Source: CAZVFE01 sp964626405 (GTDB taxonomy: Bacteria; Bacteroidota; Bacteroidia; Cytophagales; Spirosomataceae). Taken from it: a stretch of DNA of 26,136 nucleotides. The DNA lies in NCBI GenBank assembly GCA_964626405.1, contig CAZVFE010000021.1, positions 1-26,136 of the forward strand, given 5' to 3'. The position numbers were made by a program, and so were the translations under genes. Shown piece by piece: positions 15,175-22,629 of this stretch; position 1 is the stretch's first letter; each line of letters starts with the position of its first letter. The notes below the pieces were generated by a model, which made no database searches, had not been told where the DNA came from, and worked only from the letters and a program-made list of their open reading frames with translations.

Positions 15175-17592
15175 TTACATCTCATCCATGGCAGAACGGC
15201 GTTGCTTAGCCTCCTGTTTGGTGGTTTTTATGCGATAATTAAAGGTAAGATTGAATTGGGTTAATCTAAATTGAGAAAAGCCTTTGGTGTAAAAGATATC
15301 TCCTTGGGTAATATATCTCATTTTTCTTGAGGAGAAAACATCAATGATATTCAAAGTAAGGGTACCATCTCCTTTCATAATATCTTTAGAAGCGGATAAA
15401 TCTATCCATTTTATTTCTTGCATTTTCCCTTGAGGAGTATTTTGAGGAGCCTCATAATTTGCTCTAATCTGTAAATCTATTGAATTCTTGATCTTAAATC
15501 TGGAGGTATGCCTTGTAAACCAAGAAAAAGTTTCAGAACGATAGATTGCATCTAGGTTGGAAGCATCTGATTTCCCATAAAATAGATTTAAGCTTAAATC
15601 GCCCTTCCACCATCTATTCAAGTTTTTTGAACCATTAAATTCAAGACCTGTGGCAAATTCATTGGCAATATTTTGCGGCAAAGTAGTAGAAAAACCATTC
15701 GTATCTACCGTTCTAATCCGCAAAATTTTATCCTGGGTATTTCTTATAAAAATGGAAGAGCTTAAGGAACCCTGATCATAATATTTTACATGACCGATCT
15801 CAAAAGAATCTGCAAATTCAGGGTTTAGATTCGGGTTCCCTGAGAAGAAATTTCTATTGTCTGAGAATGTCATGAATGGACTTAAATCATTGTAAGCAGG
15901 TCGACGAATTCTTCTTGAATAAGAAATTTGAAATTGGTTTTCTGGATCCTGGCTATAAGTAAGATGGACTGAGGGGAATAAATTCTTATAATTTCTCGGA
16001 TTCTTTTCACCTGTATCCCTCAATTCTGTTTTAATATCCGTCAATTCTCCTCTTAAACCTAATTGGTAGGAAAATTTATTTATTTTATTGGAAAGAATAA
16101 AATATCCTGCTGAGATATTTTCATTGTAGATAAAATAATTGGTAAGGTTGGGAATTTTAGCCCAGGACCCGTCTGACAATACATCTGCTACCCAAAAATC
16201 ATTATACATATCTCTATAAGATAATCTTAAACCTGTTTCCAATTTCATGTCTTTGGTAATTGGATTGGTATAATCTAATTGAAACATCCAATGTTTCATT
16301 CCCTCATCATTGATAGATTTTTGATCAAAGGTATTTTCTACAAAGGGTGAGCCATTTGGAAGAAAGGATTTTTGAAAAAAGCTTTGATTTGAATTTTCAA
16401 AATTATCTAAAAGTCTTAAATCTGCATTTAATTCTTTTCCTTTTTTATCATAGGTTTTTTTAAAGGTAATGGCATATTCAGAATTAGGTTCATCTTCAAT
16501 TTCATCTTGTTTACGCTGGGTTTTTGCGGTAAGATTCGTTAAGGAACCAGTATAATCTAGATAATTAAAATAGGAAATTCTTCTTCCACCGGTATTACGA
16601 TAAATATAGGAACCGGTAACAATGGTTTTATCATTAATGAAATAATCAGCGCCTCCACGAACATTATTTACGTTACCAATTAGATTGAAATGATTATTTT
16701 GAATAAGATAGTTTGTAGTATTATCTGATTGCTTCACTTCTTGATAGATTTCTGATCTTCCAGGAGAATCCCTATGCAGAACACCATAATTCAAAAAGAA
16801 ATTTAACTTATTCTTCCGATAATTTATAATAGCAGTACCTCCATAATTTGGACGGTAACCTACTGTGGTTTCAAATGCAGCATTAAAACCTTGTTTATTA
16901 TTTTTCTTTAAAACAATATTGATAATTCCAGCCATTCCTTCAGCCTGGTATTTAGCGGAGGGATTGGTAATAATTTCTATCTGGTCTATCATAGAGCCTT
17001 GTAAATTTTGCAAACCAGAACTACCATTATTTCCTACTAAGGAAGAAGGCTTTCCGTCTACTAAAATCAAGACATTACTATTACCTCTTAGTTTAATTCC
17101 GCCTTCTCCTGAAACTTGAACGGAAGGTAAATTACCTAAAATTTCGGTAGCAGTGGAGCCTTTATTAGCACCGCTTGTTCCTACATTATATATTTTTTTA
17201 TCAACACCTAATTCTACAGAGGCTTTTTGTCCTTGCACAACTACTTCTTCAAGAGTTTCGGATGAAGACTGAACAAGTATATTTCCGAGTTCCAAACGAT
17301 TTTGAGATAGGTTTAAAGGAGAAATTATTTTAGATTTGAACCCCACTGATTCTACTACCAAACCAAAATTTCCTCTGGATATTTCGATTGAAAAAGAACC
17401 ATCTTCGTTTCCGATTGTCCCCGTAATGACGGATTGATTAGAATTATCAATAATTTTTATACTTGAAAAGGGAATGGCAATTTGGGTTGATTCCTCCAAA
17501 ATCTTACCGGAGACTTTAGTTTTATTTTGTGAGAAAAGAGATAAAGGCAAAATAAGGCCCAATAGTATAAAGAGGCGTAAGGATTGATTCAT
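15175..17592 (-). CDS. TonB-dependent receptor, outer-membrane beta-barrel family
   Basis: This is an outer-membrane receptor-like barrel of 805 residues. The signal peptide covers 1-22. A carboxypeptidase-regulatory domain spans about 24-105 (KVSGKILEESTQIAIPFSSI, NEDGSFSIEISRGNF). The plug at about 125-235 contains STATEILGNLPSVQVSGEGG, ILVDGKPSSL and QIEIITNPSAKYQAEGMAGI. The barrel continues from about 240 with the RRPAYNDLSPF and GNPNLNPEFADSFEIG segments typical of the OMP_b-brl_3 type. There is no SusD partner and no TonB/ExbBD nearby. The Lys/Gln/Arg-rich C-terminus ending AMDEM is unusual for a barrel, which normally ends in an aromatic residue. The substrate is unknown. Phased AATCGGAG repeats lie 24-47 bp upstream of the start codon and may be regulatory. 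Confidence 0.92.
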   Translation of the reverse strand: MNQSLRLFILLGLILPLSLFSQNKTKVSGKILEESTQIAIPFSSIKIIDNSNQSVITGTIGNEDGSFSIEISRGNFGLVVESVGFKSKIISPLNLSQNRLELGNILVQSSSETLEEVVVQGQKASVELGVDKKIYNVGTSGANKGSTATEILGNLPSVQVSGEGGIKLRGNSNVLILVDGKPSSLVGNNGSSGLQNLQGSMIDQIEIITNPSAKYQAEGMAGIINIVLKKNNKQGFNAAFETTVGYRPNYGGTAIINYRKNKLNFFLNYGVLHRDSPGRSEIYQEVKQSDNTTNYLIQNNHFNLIGNVNNVRGGADYFINDKTIVTGSYIYRNTGGRRISYFNYLDYTGSLTNLTAKTQRKQDEIEDEPNSEYAITFKKTYDKKGKELNADLRLLDNFENSNQSFFQKSFLPNGSPFVENTFDQKSINDEGMKHWMFQLDYTNPITKDMKLETGLRLSYRDMYNDFWVADVLSDGSWAKIPNLTNYFIYNENISAGYFILSNKINKFSYQLGLRGELTDIKTELRDTGEKNPRNYKNLFPSVHLTYSQDPENQFQISYSRRIRRPAYNDLSPFMTFSDNRNFFSGNPNLNPEFADSFEIGHVKYYDQGSLSSSIFIRNTQDKILRIRTVDTNGFSTTLPQNIANEFATGLEFNGSKNLNRWWKGDLSLNLFYGKSDASNLDAIYRSETFSWFTRHTSRFKIKNSIDLQIRANYEAPQNTPQGKMQEIKWIDLSASKDIMKGDGTLTLNIIDVFSSRKMRYITQGDIFYTKGFSQFRLTQFNLTFNYRIKTTKQEAKQRRSAMDEM

Positions 17593-17615
17593 TTTTAGGT
17601 TTAGAATAATATTAG

Positions 17616-17639
17616 AATCGGAGAATAAAGTAATCGGAG
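17616..17639 (-). promoter_or_regulatory. Two direct repeats phased at 16 bp upstream of the receptor gene
   Basis: AATCGGAG occurs at 17616-17623 and 17632-17639, exactly 16 bp apart (plus-strand reading), 24-47 bp upstream of the receptor start at 17592. A third copy in the opposite orientation (CTCCGATT) lies at 17701-17708. Short direct repeats at fixed spacing near a start codon are a common form of activator or repressor site. The binding protein is not known and no regulator gene is adjacent. Confidence 0.35.
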
Positions 17640-17718
17640 TGGAAATTTTGCTTTTTAAAAAATTAGAATAATCTGATTTTTATGTACAGCGCTGTTGCCG
17701 CTCCGATTTTTATTTATG

Positions 17719-17792
17719 TGTTCGCGTAGGGATTCGAACCCCAAACCTTCTGATCCGTAGTCAGATGCTCTATCCAATTGAGCTACGCAAAC
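17719..17792 (-). tRNA. tRNA-Arg (anticodon ACG)
   Basis: A 74-nt cloverleaf is readable on the minus strand. The acceptor stem GTTTGCG pairs with CGCGAAC with one T-G pair; the D arm is GCTC/GAGC; the anticodon stem TCTGA/TCAGA encloses loop CTACGGA with anticodon ACG (17758-17756); the T arm carries TTCGAAT; the discriminator is A. CCA is not encoded. ACG would be modified to ICG by TadA and read CGU, CGC and CGA. A -7-like TAAATTCG (17813-17806, one mismatch) lies just upstream. The gene follows the crotonase gene by 31 bp. No integrase or attachment-site duplication accompanies it. Confidence 0.96.
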
Positions 17793-17823
17793 GAATTTGA
17801 GAATGCGAATTTAAGAAAAAAAA

Positions 17824-18594
17824 TCATTTCCCCATAAATTTTGCAGGTCGTTTTTGTAAAAATGCCATTACACCCTCGGCAAAATCGTGGGATTGCCCTG
17901 CAATTGTCTGATTATCAGCTTCTAATTCTAGGATTTCGTCAAGACTTGAATTATGTGCTTTTTGAAGTGCCAATTTCATTAAACCAATAGCTTTAGTTGG
18001 CATTTGAATAAAACGATCAATTTCATTTTGCAAAATTTCCTCCGAATTATCAGAATTGACAATTTTAGAAACCCAACCAATTTGCATTGCTTCTGAAGCT
18101 GGAATTTTTCTAGCCGAAGAAACAATTTCAAAAGCTTTCTGATAGCCCATAGTTTGCATTAAAAATGCTGTACTACCAGCGTCTACGGCTAATCCGATTA
18201 AGGCAAATAGTTCGGCAAAATAGGCATTTTCGTCGGCGATAATATAGTCGCAAGCTAATGCCAAGGAACAACCTGCCCCTGCAGCCGGACCATTCACATA
18301 GGCTAAAACAGGAATTGGAAGATTCCGAATGGCTTTAATCATAGGGTTATAGGTTCTTCTAAGAATATTTCCAAGATTTGGTTCTGAAATTCCAGATTTC
18401 AAATCTGCTCCACTACAGAATGCCTTCCCCTCTCCAGTTAAAACCACCAATCTTAAATCCTTTTCTTTGGCAGCCTGTTCAAATAGGTCTTTTATTTCTA
18501 AAATTAATTCTTCATTCAGGGCATTAAATATATCAGGACGGTTCAATCTTATTATCCAATAAGATTCCATTTTTTCTAGTTTGAGATTTTTCAT
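17824..18594 (-). CDS. Enoyl-CoA hydratase/isomerase family protein (PaaG-like)
   Basis: This is a cytoplasmic crotonase-fold enzyme acting on acyl-CoA thioesters. Oxyanion-hole segments are FCSGADLKSG (59-68) and NGPAAGAGCSLALACDY (101-117). In place of the second catalytic Glu of true hydratases it has IGLAVDAGSTAFLM with Asp138, the position of the catalytic Asp of PaaG-type isomerases (ring-1,2-epoxyphenylacetyl-CoA isomerase). It therefore is more likely an isomerase than a hydratase. Glu129 in YFAELF lies near the position of the first Glu. The 256-residue length is normal. No other phenylacetate or beta-oxidation gene is in the window, so the substrate is open. It begins 12 nt after the rpoN stop codon and is probably co-transcribed with it. 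Confidence 0.88.
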   Translation of the reverse strand: MKNLKLEKMESYWIIRLNRPDIFNALNEELILEIKDLFEQAAKEKDLRLVVLTGEGKAFCSGADLKSGISEPNLGNILRRTYNPMIKAIRNLPIPVLAYVNGPAAGAGCSLALACDYIIADENAYFAELFALIGLAVDAGSTAFLMQTMGYQKAFEIVSSARKIPASEAMQIGWVSKIVNSDNSEEILQNEIDRFIQMPTKAIGLMKLALQKAHNSSLDEILELEADNQTIAGQSHDFAEGVMAFLQKRPAKFMGK

Positions 18595-18606
18595 AATCTA
18601 TCCGAA

Positions 18607-20028
18607 TTATAATTCTTTTCTAAGTTTGGCAATAGGTATTTCTAAGATTTCTCGGTATTTGGCAATGGTTCTTCTTTTTACTTCAAAGCCTTTTTCTGAT
18701 AAAATTTCTTCTAGTTTTTCATCTGAATAAGGATTTGCCTTATCTTCCTCCTCAATAATTTGTTTAAGGATATTTCTCACTTCTCTGGTGGTTATATTTT
18801 CTTTTGAATCTCCTTTTGCCGCTTCATTAAAGAAAAATTTCAATGGAAAAATACCTTCATTGGTTTGAACGGATTTCCCAGAAACTACCCTAGAAACTGT
18901 TGAAATATCCATTTGAATAATATCTGCTATTTCTTGCATTTTCAATGGAATCAAATTTGAATCATCTTGATCTAGGAAAAATGCTTTTTGTTTTTCTACT
19001 ATTGCCCACATTGTTTTCAGCATGGTAGTTTGCCTTTGTTGTATGGCAGAAATAAAACTTTGGGCAGAATCAATTTTTTCCTTGATAAACTTCAAGGCTT
19101 GTTCACCTTCTTTTTCATTTTTATAGGAATTAAGCATATCTTGAAAATCTTTTGAAATTTTCAATTCAGGAATATTCCCCTTAGTTAATTGAATATCTAA
19201 ATTACCATTCGAGTTTAGGACAATAAAATCAACTTGAGAAAAGGGAACCTCAAAAGACTCATCTGAACTCCCTCCTGGCTTAGGATTACATTTTTTTATT
19301 TCATTTAGAACTAATTTTAATTCATCCTCTTGGATGGACAATTTATTTAATAAATAGTTAAAATCTTTTCTTGAAAAGGGCTCGAAATAATCTCGAATGG
19401 TTTGAATGGCTAATTCCCCAATTTTATCTTCTGGATTTTTTCTTTCCAATTGGATTAAAATGCATTCTTGTAAATTTCTTGCACCTATACCTGGGGGATC
19501 AAGGCTTTGAACCTTCTTTAAAACTTCAAAAACCAATTCTTCGGAAACATCCAAGCCAATATTAAATGCTAAATCATTCACTATACTATATAAATCCCTT
19601 CTCAGGTAACCGTCGTCGTCCAATGACCCAATAATTTGTTCAGCAATAATTTTTTCAATTTCATCGTCGATCACAAAGCTCATTTGCATCATCAGAAATT
19701 CTTCTGTGGATGGAATAGCTCGGATAGGTTTTTCGGTAAAACTTTGATTGGGATCGGACAAATCTCCAGCGACCTTATAACCGGCATAATCATCTTCTAA
19801 GTAGGTATCAAAATCATCCATTTCTTTTTGGGCGAGATCTTCTACGGTTGTTTCAGACTTAAATGATTCAGAATCAATATTTTCCTCCAAAGCAGGATTG
19901 ATTTCTAATTCTTCTTCTATTCTAGCGGCCAGCTCATAATTGGGAATTTGCAAAAGGGAAACTAGTTGAATCTGTTGGGGATTCAATTTTTGGTTTTGTT
20001 TTAGATGAAGACCGATGGAGTTTCTCAT
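18607..20028 (-). CDS. rpoN: RNA polymerase sigma-54 factor
   Basis: This alternative sigma factor directs polymerase to -24/-12 promoters and needs an AAA+ activator for open-complex formation. All three regions are present: the Gln/Leu-rich activator-interacting region at about 5-45 (LHLKQNQKLNPQQIQL), an acidic linker at 45-100, the core-binding region at about 105-300, and the DNA-binding region at 310-473. The latter includes the helix-turn-helix QEIADIIQMDISTVSRVVSG and the RpoN box KRRTIAKYRE at 451-460. At 473 residues it is full length. It leads a minus-strand pair with the crotonase gene and is divergent from asnS, an arrangement found in many Bacteroidota. No enhancer-binding protein and no convincing -24/-12 site are in the window. 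Confidence 0.97.
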   Translation of the reverse strand: MRNSIGLHLKQNQKLNPQQIQLVSLLQIPNYELAARIEEELEINPALEENIDSESFKSETTVEDLAQKEMDDFDTYLEDDYAGYKVAGDLSDPNQSFTEKPIRAIPSTEEFLMMQMSFVIDDEIEKIIAEQIIGSLDDDGYLRRDLYSIVNDLAFNIGLDVSEELVFEVLKKVQSLDPPGIGARNLQECILIQLERKNPEDKIGELAIQTIRDYFEPFSRKDFNYLLNKLSIQEDELKLVLNEIKKCNPKPGGSSDESFEVPFSQVDFIVLNSNGNLDIQLTKGNIPELKISKDFQDMLNSYKNEKEGEQALKFIKEKIDSAQSFISAIQQRQTTMLKTMWAIVEKQKAFFLDQDDSNLIPLKMQEIADIIQMDISTVSRVVSGKSVQTNEGIFPLKFFFNEAAKGDSKENITTREVRNILKQIIEEEDKANPYSDEKLEEILSEKGFEVKRRTIAKYREILEIPIAKLRKEL

Positions 20029-20069
20029 ATTCGAATTTAAAAAAAAAGCCGATAAAACTGAAGACTAAA

Positions 20070-20100
20070 TTGTGAATTGTGAATTAAGGTTGTAAATTTG
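20070..20100 (+). promoter_or_regulatory. Bacteroidota -33/-7 promoter of asnS
   Basis: TTG at 20070-20072 and TAAATTTG at 20093-20100 are 20 nt apart, within the range for the primary-sigma promoter of this phylum. A tandem repeat of ATTGTGA (20069-20082) duplicates the -33-like TTG. The inferred transcription start, around 20107, lies between the TTG codon at 20098 and the ATG at 20128 and so fixes the latter as the start codon of asnS. Confidence 0.6.
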
Positions 20101-20127
20101 AAACTTATTTTCATTGACAGTTCGTAT

Positions 20128-21558
20128 ATGCAGATTAAAGATATTTTAGGATTAAGTCCTGAAGGCCAAGAAATCACTATTAAGGGATGGGTAAGAACGA
20201 AGAGAGAATCCTCGAATGTTTCCTTTATTAATTTAAATGATGGATCAACGATTCATAATATTCAAGGAGTGGTAGAAAATGGTATTGTTTCAGATGAAAC
20301 GATGAAATTAGTAACCACGGGTGCTTGTGTGGCATTAACGGGAACATTAATTGAATCGGGCGGAAAAGGACAATCTGTGGAATTAAATGTAAAATCTGTC
20401 ATTATTTATGGCACTGCGGATCCTGAAAAATATCCCCTTCAACCTAAGAAACATTCATTAGAATTTCTTCGTGAAATCGCACATTTACGTCCACGAACAA
20501 ATACTTTTTCTGCAATTTTGCGTGTAAGACATGCCTTAGCTTTTGCTGTGCATCAATATTTCAATAATAATCGGTTTTTTTATTTACATACGCCGATAAT
20601 TACGGGCTCGGATGCAGAGGGTGCTGGAGAAATGTTTCGGGTTTCAACTTTAGATCCGAAAAATCCGCCTTTAAAGGAGGATGGGACGATAGATTATTCG
20701 GAGGATTTTTTTGGAAAGGAAACAAATTTAACGGTTTCCGGACAATTAGAAGGAGAACTTGGGGCTTTGGCTTTATCCAAGATATATACCTTTGGGCCGA
20801 CATTCCGTGCTGAGAATTCAAATACAGCGCGACATTTAGCGGAGTTTTGGATGATTGAACCAGAAGTAGCTTTTTATGAATTAGAGGATAATATGAATCT
20901 TGCAGAAGATTTTATCAAGTATTTGATAAAATATGTATTAGAAAACTGTGAAGATGATTTAAATTTCCTAGAAAAAAGATTGTTGGACGAGGAGAAAATG
21001 AAGAAAAAGGAGGAACAATCTGAAATGAGTTTAATTGAAAAATTGAGATTTGTACTAGATAATACATTTGAGCGTTTAACTTATACGGAGGCGATTGAAG
21101 TATTAATCAATTCAAATCATCATAAAAAAAATAAATTCCAATATCCTGTTGAATGGGGTATAGATTTACAAAGTGAGCATGAGCGATATTTAGTGGAAAA
21201 GCATTTCAAAAAGCCTGTTATACTTACAAATTATCCGAAAGATATAAAGGCTTTTTATATGAAGCAGGATGAGGATGGCAAAACGGTGAGAGCTATGGAT
21301 GTTTTATTCCCGGGAATTGGAGAAATAATTGGAGGTTCACAAAGAGAGGACAATTTAGATAAATTGGTGGAGCGTTCGAAAGAGGTGGGAATTGAGGAAG
21401 AAACTATTTGGTGGTACTTAGAAACCAGAAAATTTGGTTCTGCTCCGCATTCTGGATTTGGTCTGGGCTTTGAGAGAATGGTACAATTTGTTACTGGTAT
21501 GGGAAATATCAGGGATGTAATTCCTTTCCCAAGAACTCCAAAATCTGCTGAATTTTAA
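20128..21558 (+). CDS. asnS: Asparagine--tRNA ligase
   Basis: This class IIb aminoacyl-tRNA synthetase charges tRNA-Asn in the cytoplasm. An N-terminal OB-fold anticodon-binding domain spans about 1-105 (ITIKGWVRTKRESSNVSFIN). The catalytic domain shows motif 2 in FGPTFRAENSNTARHLAEFW and motif 3 in GFGLGFERM (443-451). The protein ends PFPRTPKSAEF, typical of AsnRS. I choose the ATG at 20128 (476 residues). The frame opens upstream at a TTG (20098), but that codon is part of the promoter -7 element TAAATTTG and would precede the transcription start. An insertion rich in Lys and Glu near 290-310 is seen in Bacteroidota AsnRS. It leads the plus-strand run to dgkA, 2 nt downstream. Confidence 0.97.
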   Translation: MQIKDILGLSPEGQEITIKGWVRTKRESSNVSFINLNDGSTIHNIQGVVENGIVSDETMKLVTTGACVALTGTLIESGGKGQSVELNVKSVIIYGTADPEKYPLQPKKHSLEFLREIAHLRPRTNTFSAILRVRHALAFAVHQYFNNNRFFYLHTPIITGSDAEGAGEMFRVSTLDPKNPPLKEDGTIDYSEDFFGKETNLTVSGQLEGELGALALSKIYTFGPTFRAENSNTARHLAEFWMIEPEVAFYELEDNMNLAEDFIKYLIKYVLENCEDDLNFLEKRLLDEEKMKKKEEQSEMSLIEKLRFVLDNTFERLTYTEAIEVLINSNHHKKNKFQYPVEWGIDLQSEHERYLVEKHFKKPVILTNYPKDIKAFYMKQDEDGKTVRAMDVLFPGIGEIIGGSQREDNLDKLVERSKEVGIEEETIWWYLETRKFGSAPHSGFGLGFERMVQFVTGMGNIRDVIPFPRTPKSAEF

Positions 21559-21560
21559 TT

Positions 21561-21923
21561 ATGAAAAAAACATTTTCCAATGCGATTGAGGGTATAATTA
21601 CCCTAATAAAAGAAGAAAGAAATGCGAAATTGCATTTGATTTCTACTATTCTAATTATCGTTTGCGGGAATTATTTAGGATTTGGTCCGACGGAATGGAT
21701 TTGGATAAGTTTAGCAATTGCTGGTGTTTGGGTTGCGGAATTAATTAATTCAGCAATTGAAAGAATAGTAGACATTGTCTCTCCTGAATTTCATCCATTA
21801 GCAAAAAAAGCAAAGGATTTTACTGCCGGTGCCGTATTAGTTATGTCAATTTGGGCTTTATTTATTTTTTTTATTTTAGTTGTCCCAAAATTATATTTAT
21901 ATTTAATGCTTAATGCAAGTTAA
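21561..21923 (+). CDS. dgkA: DgkA-family lipid kinase (diacylglycerol or undecaprenol kinase)
   Basis: This small integral-membrane kinase of 120 residues phosphorylates a lipid alcohol. The family signature AELINSAIERIVDIVSPEFH lies at 59-78, with Glu60, Asn63 and Glu67 matching the catalytic E-xx-N-xxx-E of DgkA. EERNAKLH at 18-25 is the conserved N-terminal segment. Three hydrophobic segments are visible (about 26-40, 46-65 and 88-118). The family includes diacylglycerol kinases of Proteobacteria and undecaprenol kinases of Gram-positive bacteria; sequence does not settle which this is. Its position upstream of murA favours a link to undecaprenyl-phosphate supply, as inference. It starts 2 nt after asnS and overlaps the DUF4290 gene by 11 nt. 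Confidence 0.9.
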   Translation: MKKTFSNAIEGIITLIKEERNAKLHLISTILIIVCGNYLGFGPTEWIWISLAIAGVWVAELINSAIERIVDIVSPEFHPLAKKAKDFTAGAVLVMSIWALFIFFILVVPKLYLYLMLNAS

Positions 21924-22614
21924 TTTAGAAATTACTGAAAAACCTGAGGTTCTACAAAACGAAATTTCACATATGAAAGAATATGGATCCAGCGTTCAAA
22001 AATTAGTTGATTATATCCTGACGGTTGAAGACGAGGAAAAGAGAACCAAATATGCTTTTATTTTGGTTGAATTGATGCGTCAAATTCATCCTGGGATGAA
22101 GGATCCGACTCAAGATTATTCCAAAAAACTTTGGGATGATTTATATATAATGTCTAGATTTCAGCTTCAAGTTGAAGGTCCTTATCCTCCGCCCTCGGTA
22201 GATTCAGTTGGAAGAGCTCCAAAAAGAGTGGAATATCAACAAAAAGATTTAAAATTTAAGCATTACGGAAGAAATGTAGAATTATTAATCTTGCGTGCAA
22301 TTACAGAAACCAATTTAGAAGATAAGAAGATGTTGGTAGCCTATGTAGCGCGATTAATGAAAGGGTTCTATGTTACTTGGAATAAGGAAAGTGTGGATGA
22401 TGCAGTAATTTGGCAGAATATTAATGAACTCTCAAATAATGCTTTAAAATCTATTGTAGATGAATTATCGCAAGAGAATTTAGGACATGCAAAAGTGGCA
22501 AATAATGCTCGGAATGCTTATTCTTCAAATGAGTTCAACAATGGAAACAACCGTGGTAATGGATTCAAAAAGAATGGAAATTTCCGCAGAAATTTTAGAA
22601 ATCACAAAAAATAA
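21913..22614 (+). CDS. DUF4290 family protein
   Basis: The protein of 233 residues matches the Bacteroidota-specific DUF4290 family, recognised from its helical N-terminal part (VQKLVDYILTVEDEEKRTKY, LMRQIHP, KLWDDLYIMSRFQL) and its standard position directly ahead of murA. The function is unknown. There is no signal peptide or membrane segment, so it is cytoplasmic. From about residue 205 the sequence turns into a low-complexity tail rich in Asn, Gly, Arg and Lys (NNGNNRGNGFKKNGNFRRNF), strongly basic and resembling nucleic-acid-binding tails. The ATG at 21913 lies inside the end of dgkA, giving an 11-nt overlap and likely translational coupling. The murA start follows 15 nt after its stop codon. 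Confidence 0.82.
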   Translation: MQVNLEITEKPEVLQNEISHMKEYGSSVQKLVDYILTVEDEEKRTKYAFILVELMRQIHPGMKDPTQDYSKKLWDDLYIMSRFQLQVEGPYPPPSVDSVGRAPKRVEYQQKDLKFKHYGRNVELLILRAITETNLEDKKMLVAYVARLMKGFYVTWNKESVDDAVIWQNINELSNNALKSIVDELSQENLGHAKVANNARNAYSSNEFNNGNNRGNGFKKNGNFRRNFRNHKK

Positions 22615-22629
22615 AAATATCTTAATCTA

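Noticed and set aside
15175..17592. SusC-type glycan receptor for the second barrel gene
   Set aside because: There is no SusD neighbour, and the barrel resembles the OMP_b-brl_3 group.
17686..17695. Palindrome ACAGCGCTGT downstream of tRNA-Arg as a terminator
   Set aside because: It is a 10-bp palindrome with no loop and only AAAAA/TTTTT mixtures nearby; no convincing hairpin plus U-tract could be drawn.
17719..17792. tRNA-Arg as an integration site for a mobile element
   Set aside because: No integrase, no duplicated tRNA 3' end and no foreign-looking genes on either side; the neighbours are housekeeping.
20098..20127. Upstream TTG as the start of asnS
   Set aside because: The codon is part of the -7 promoter element and the extra residues are not conserved-looking; the ATG at 20128 begins the usual N-terminus.
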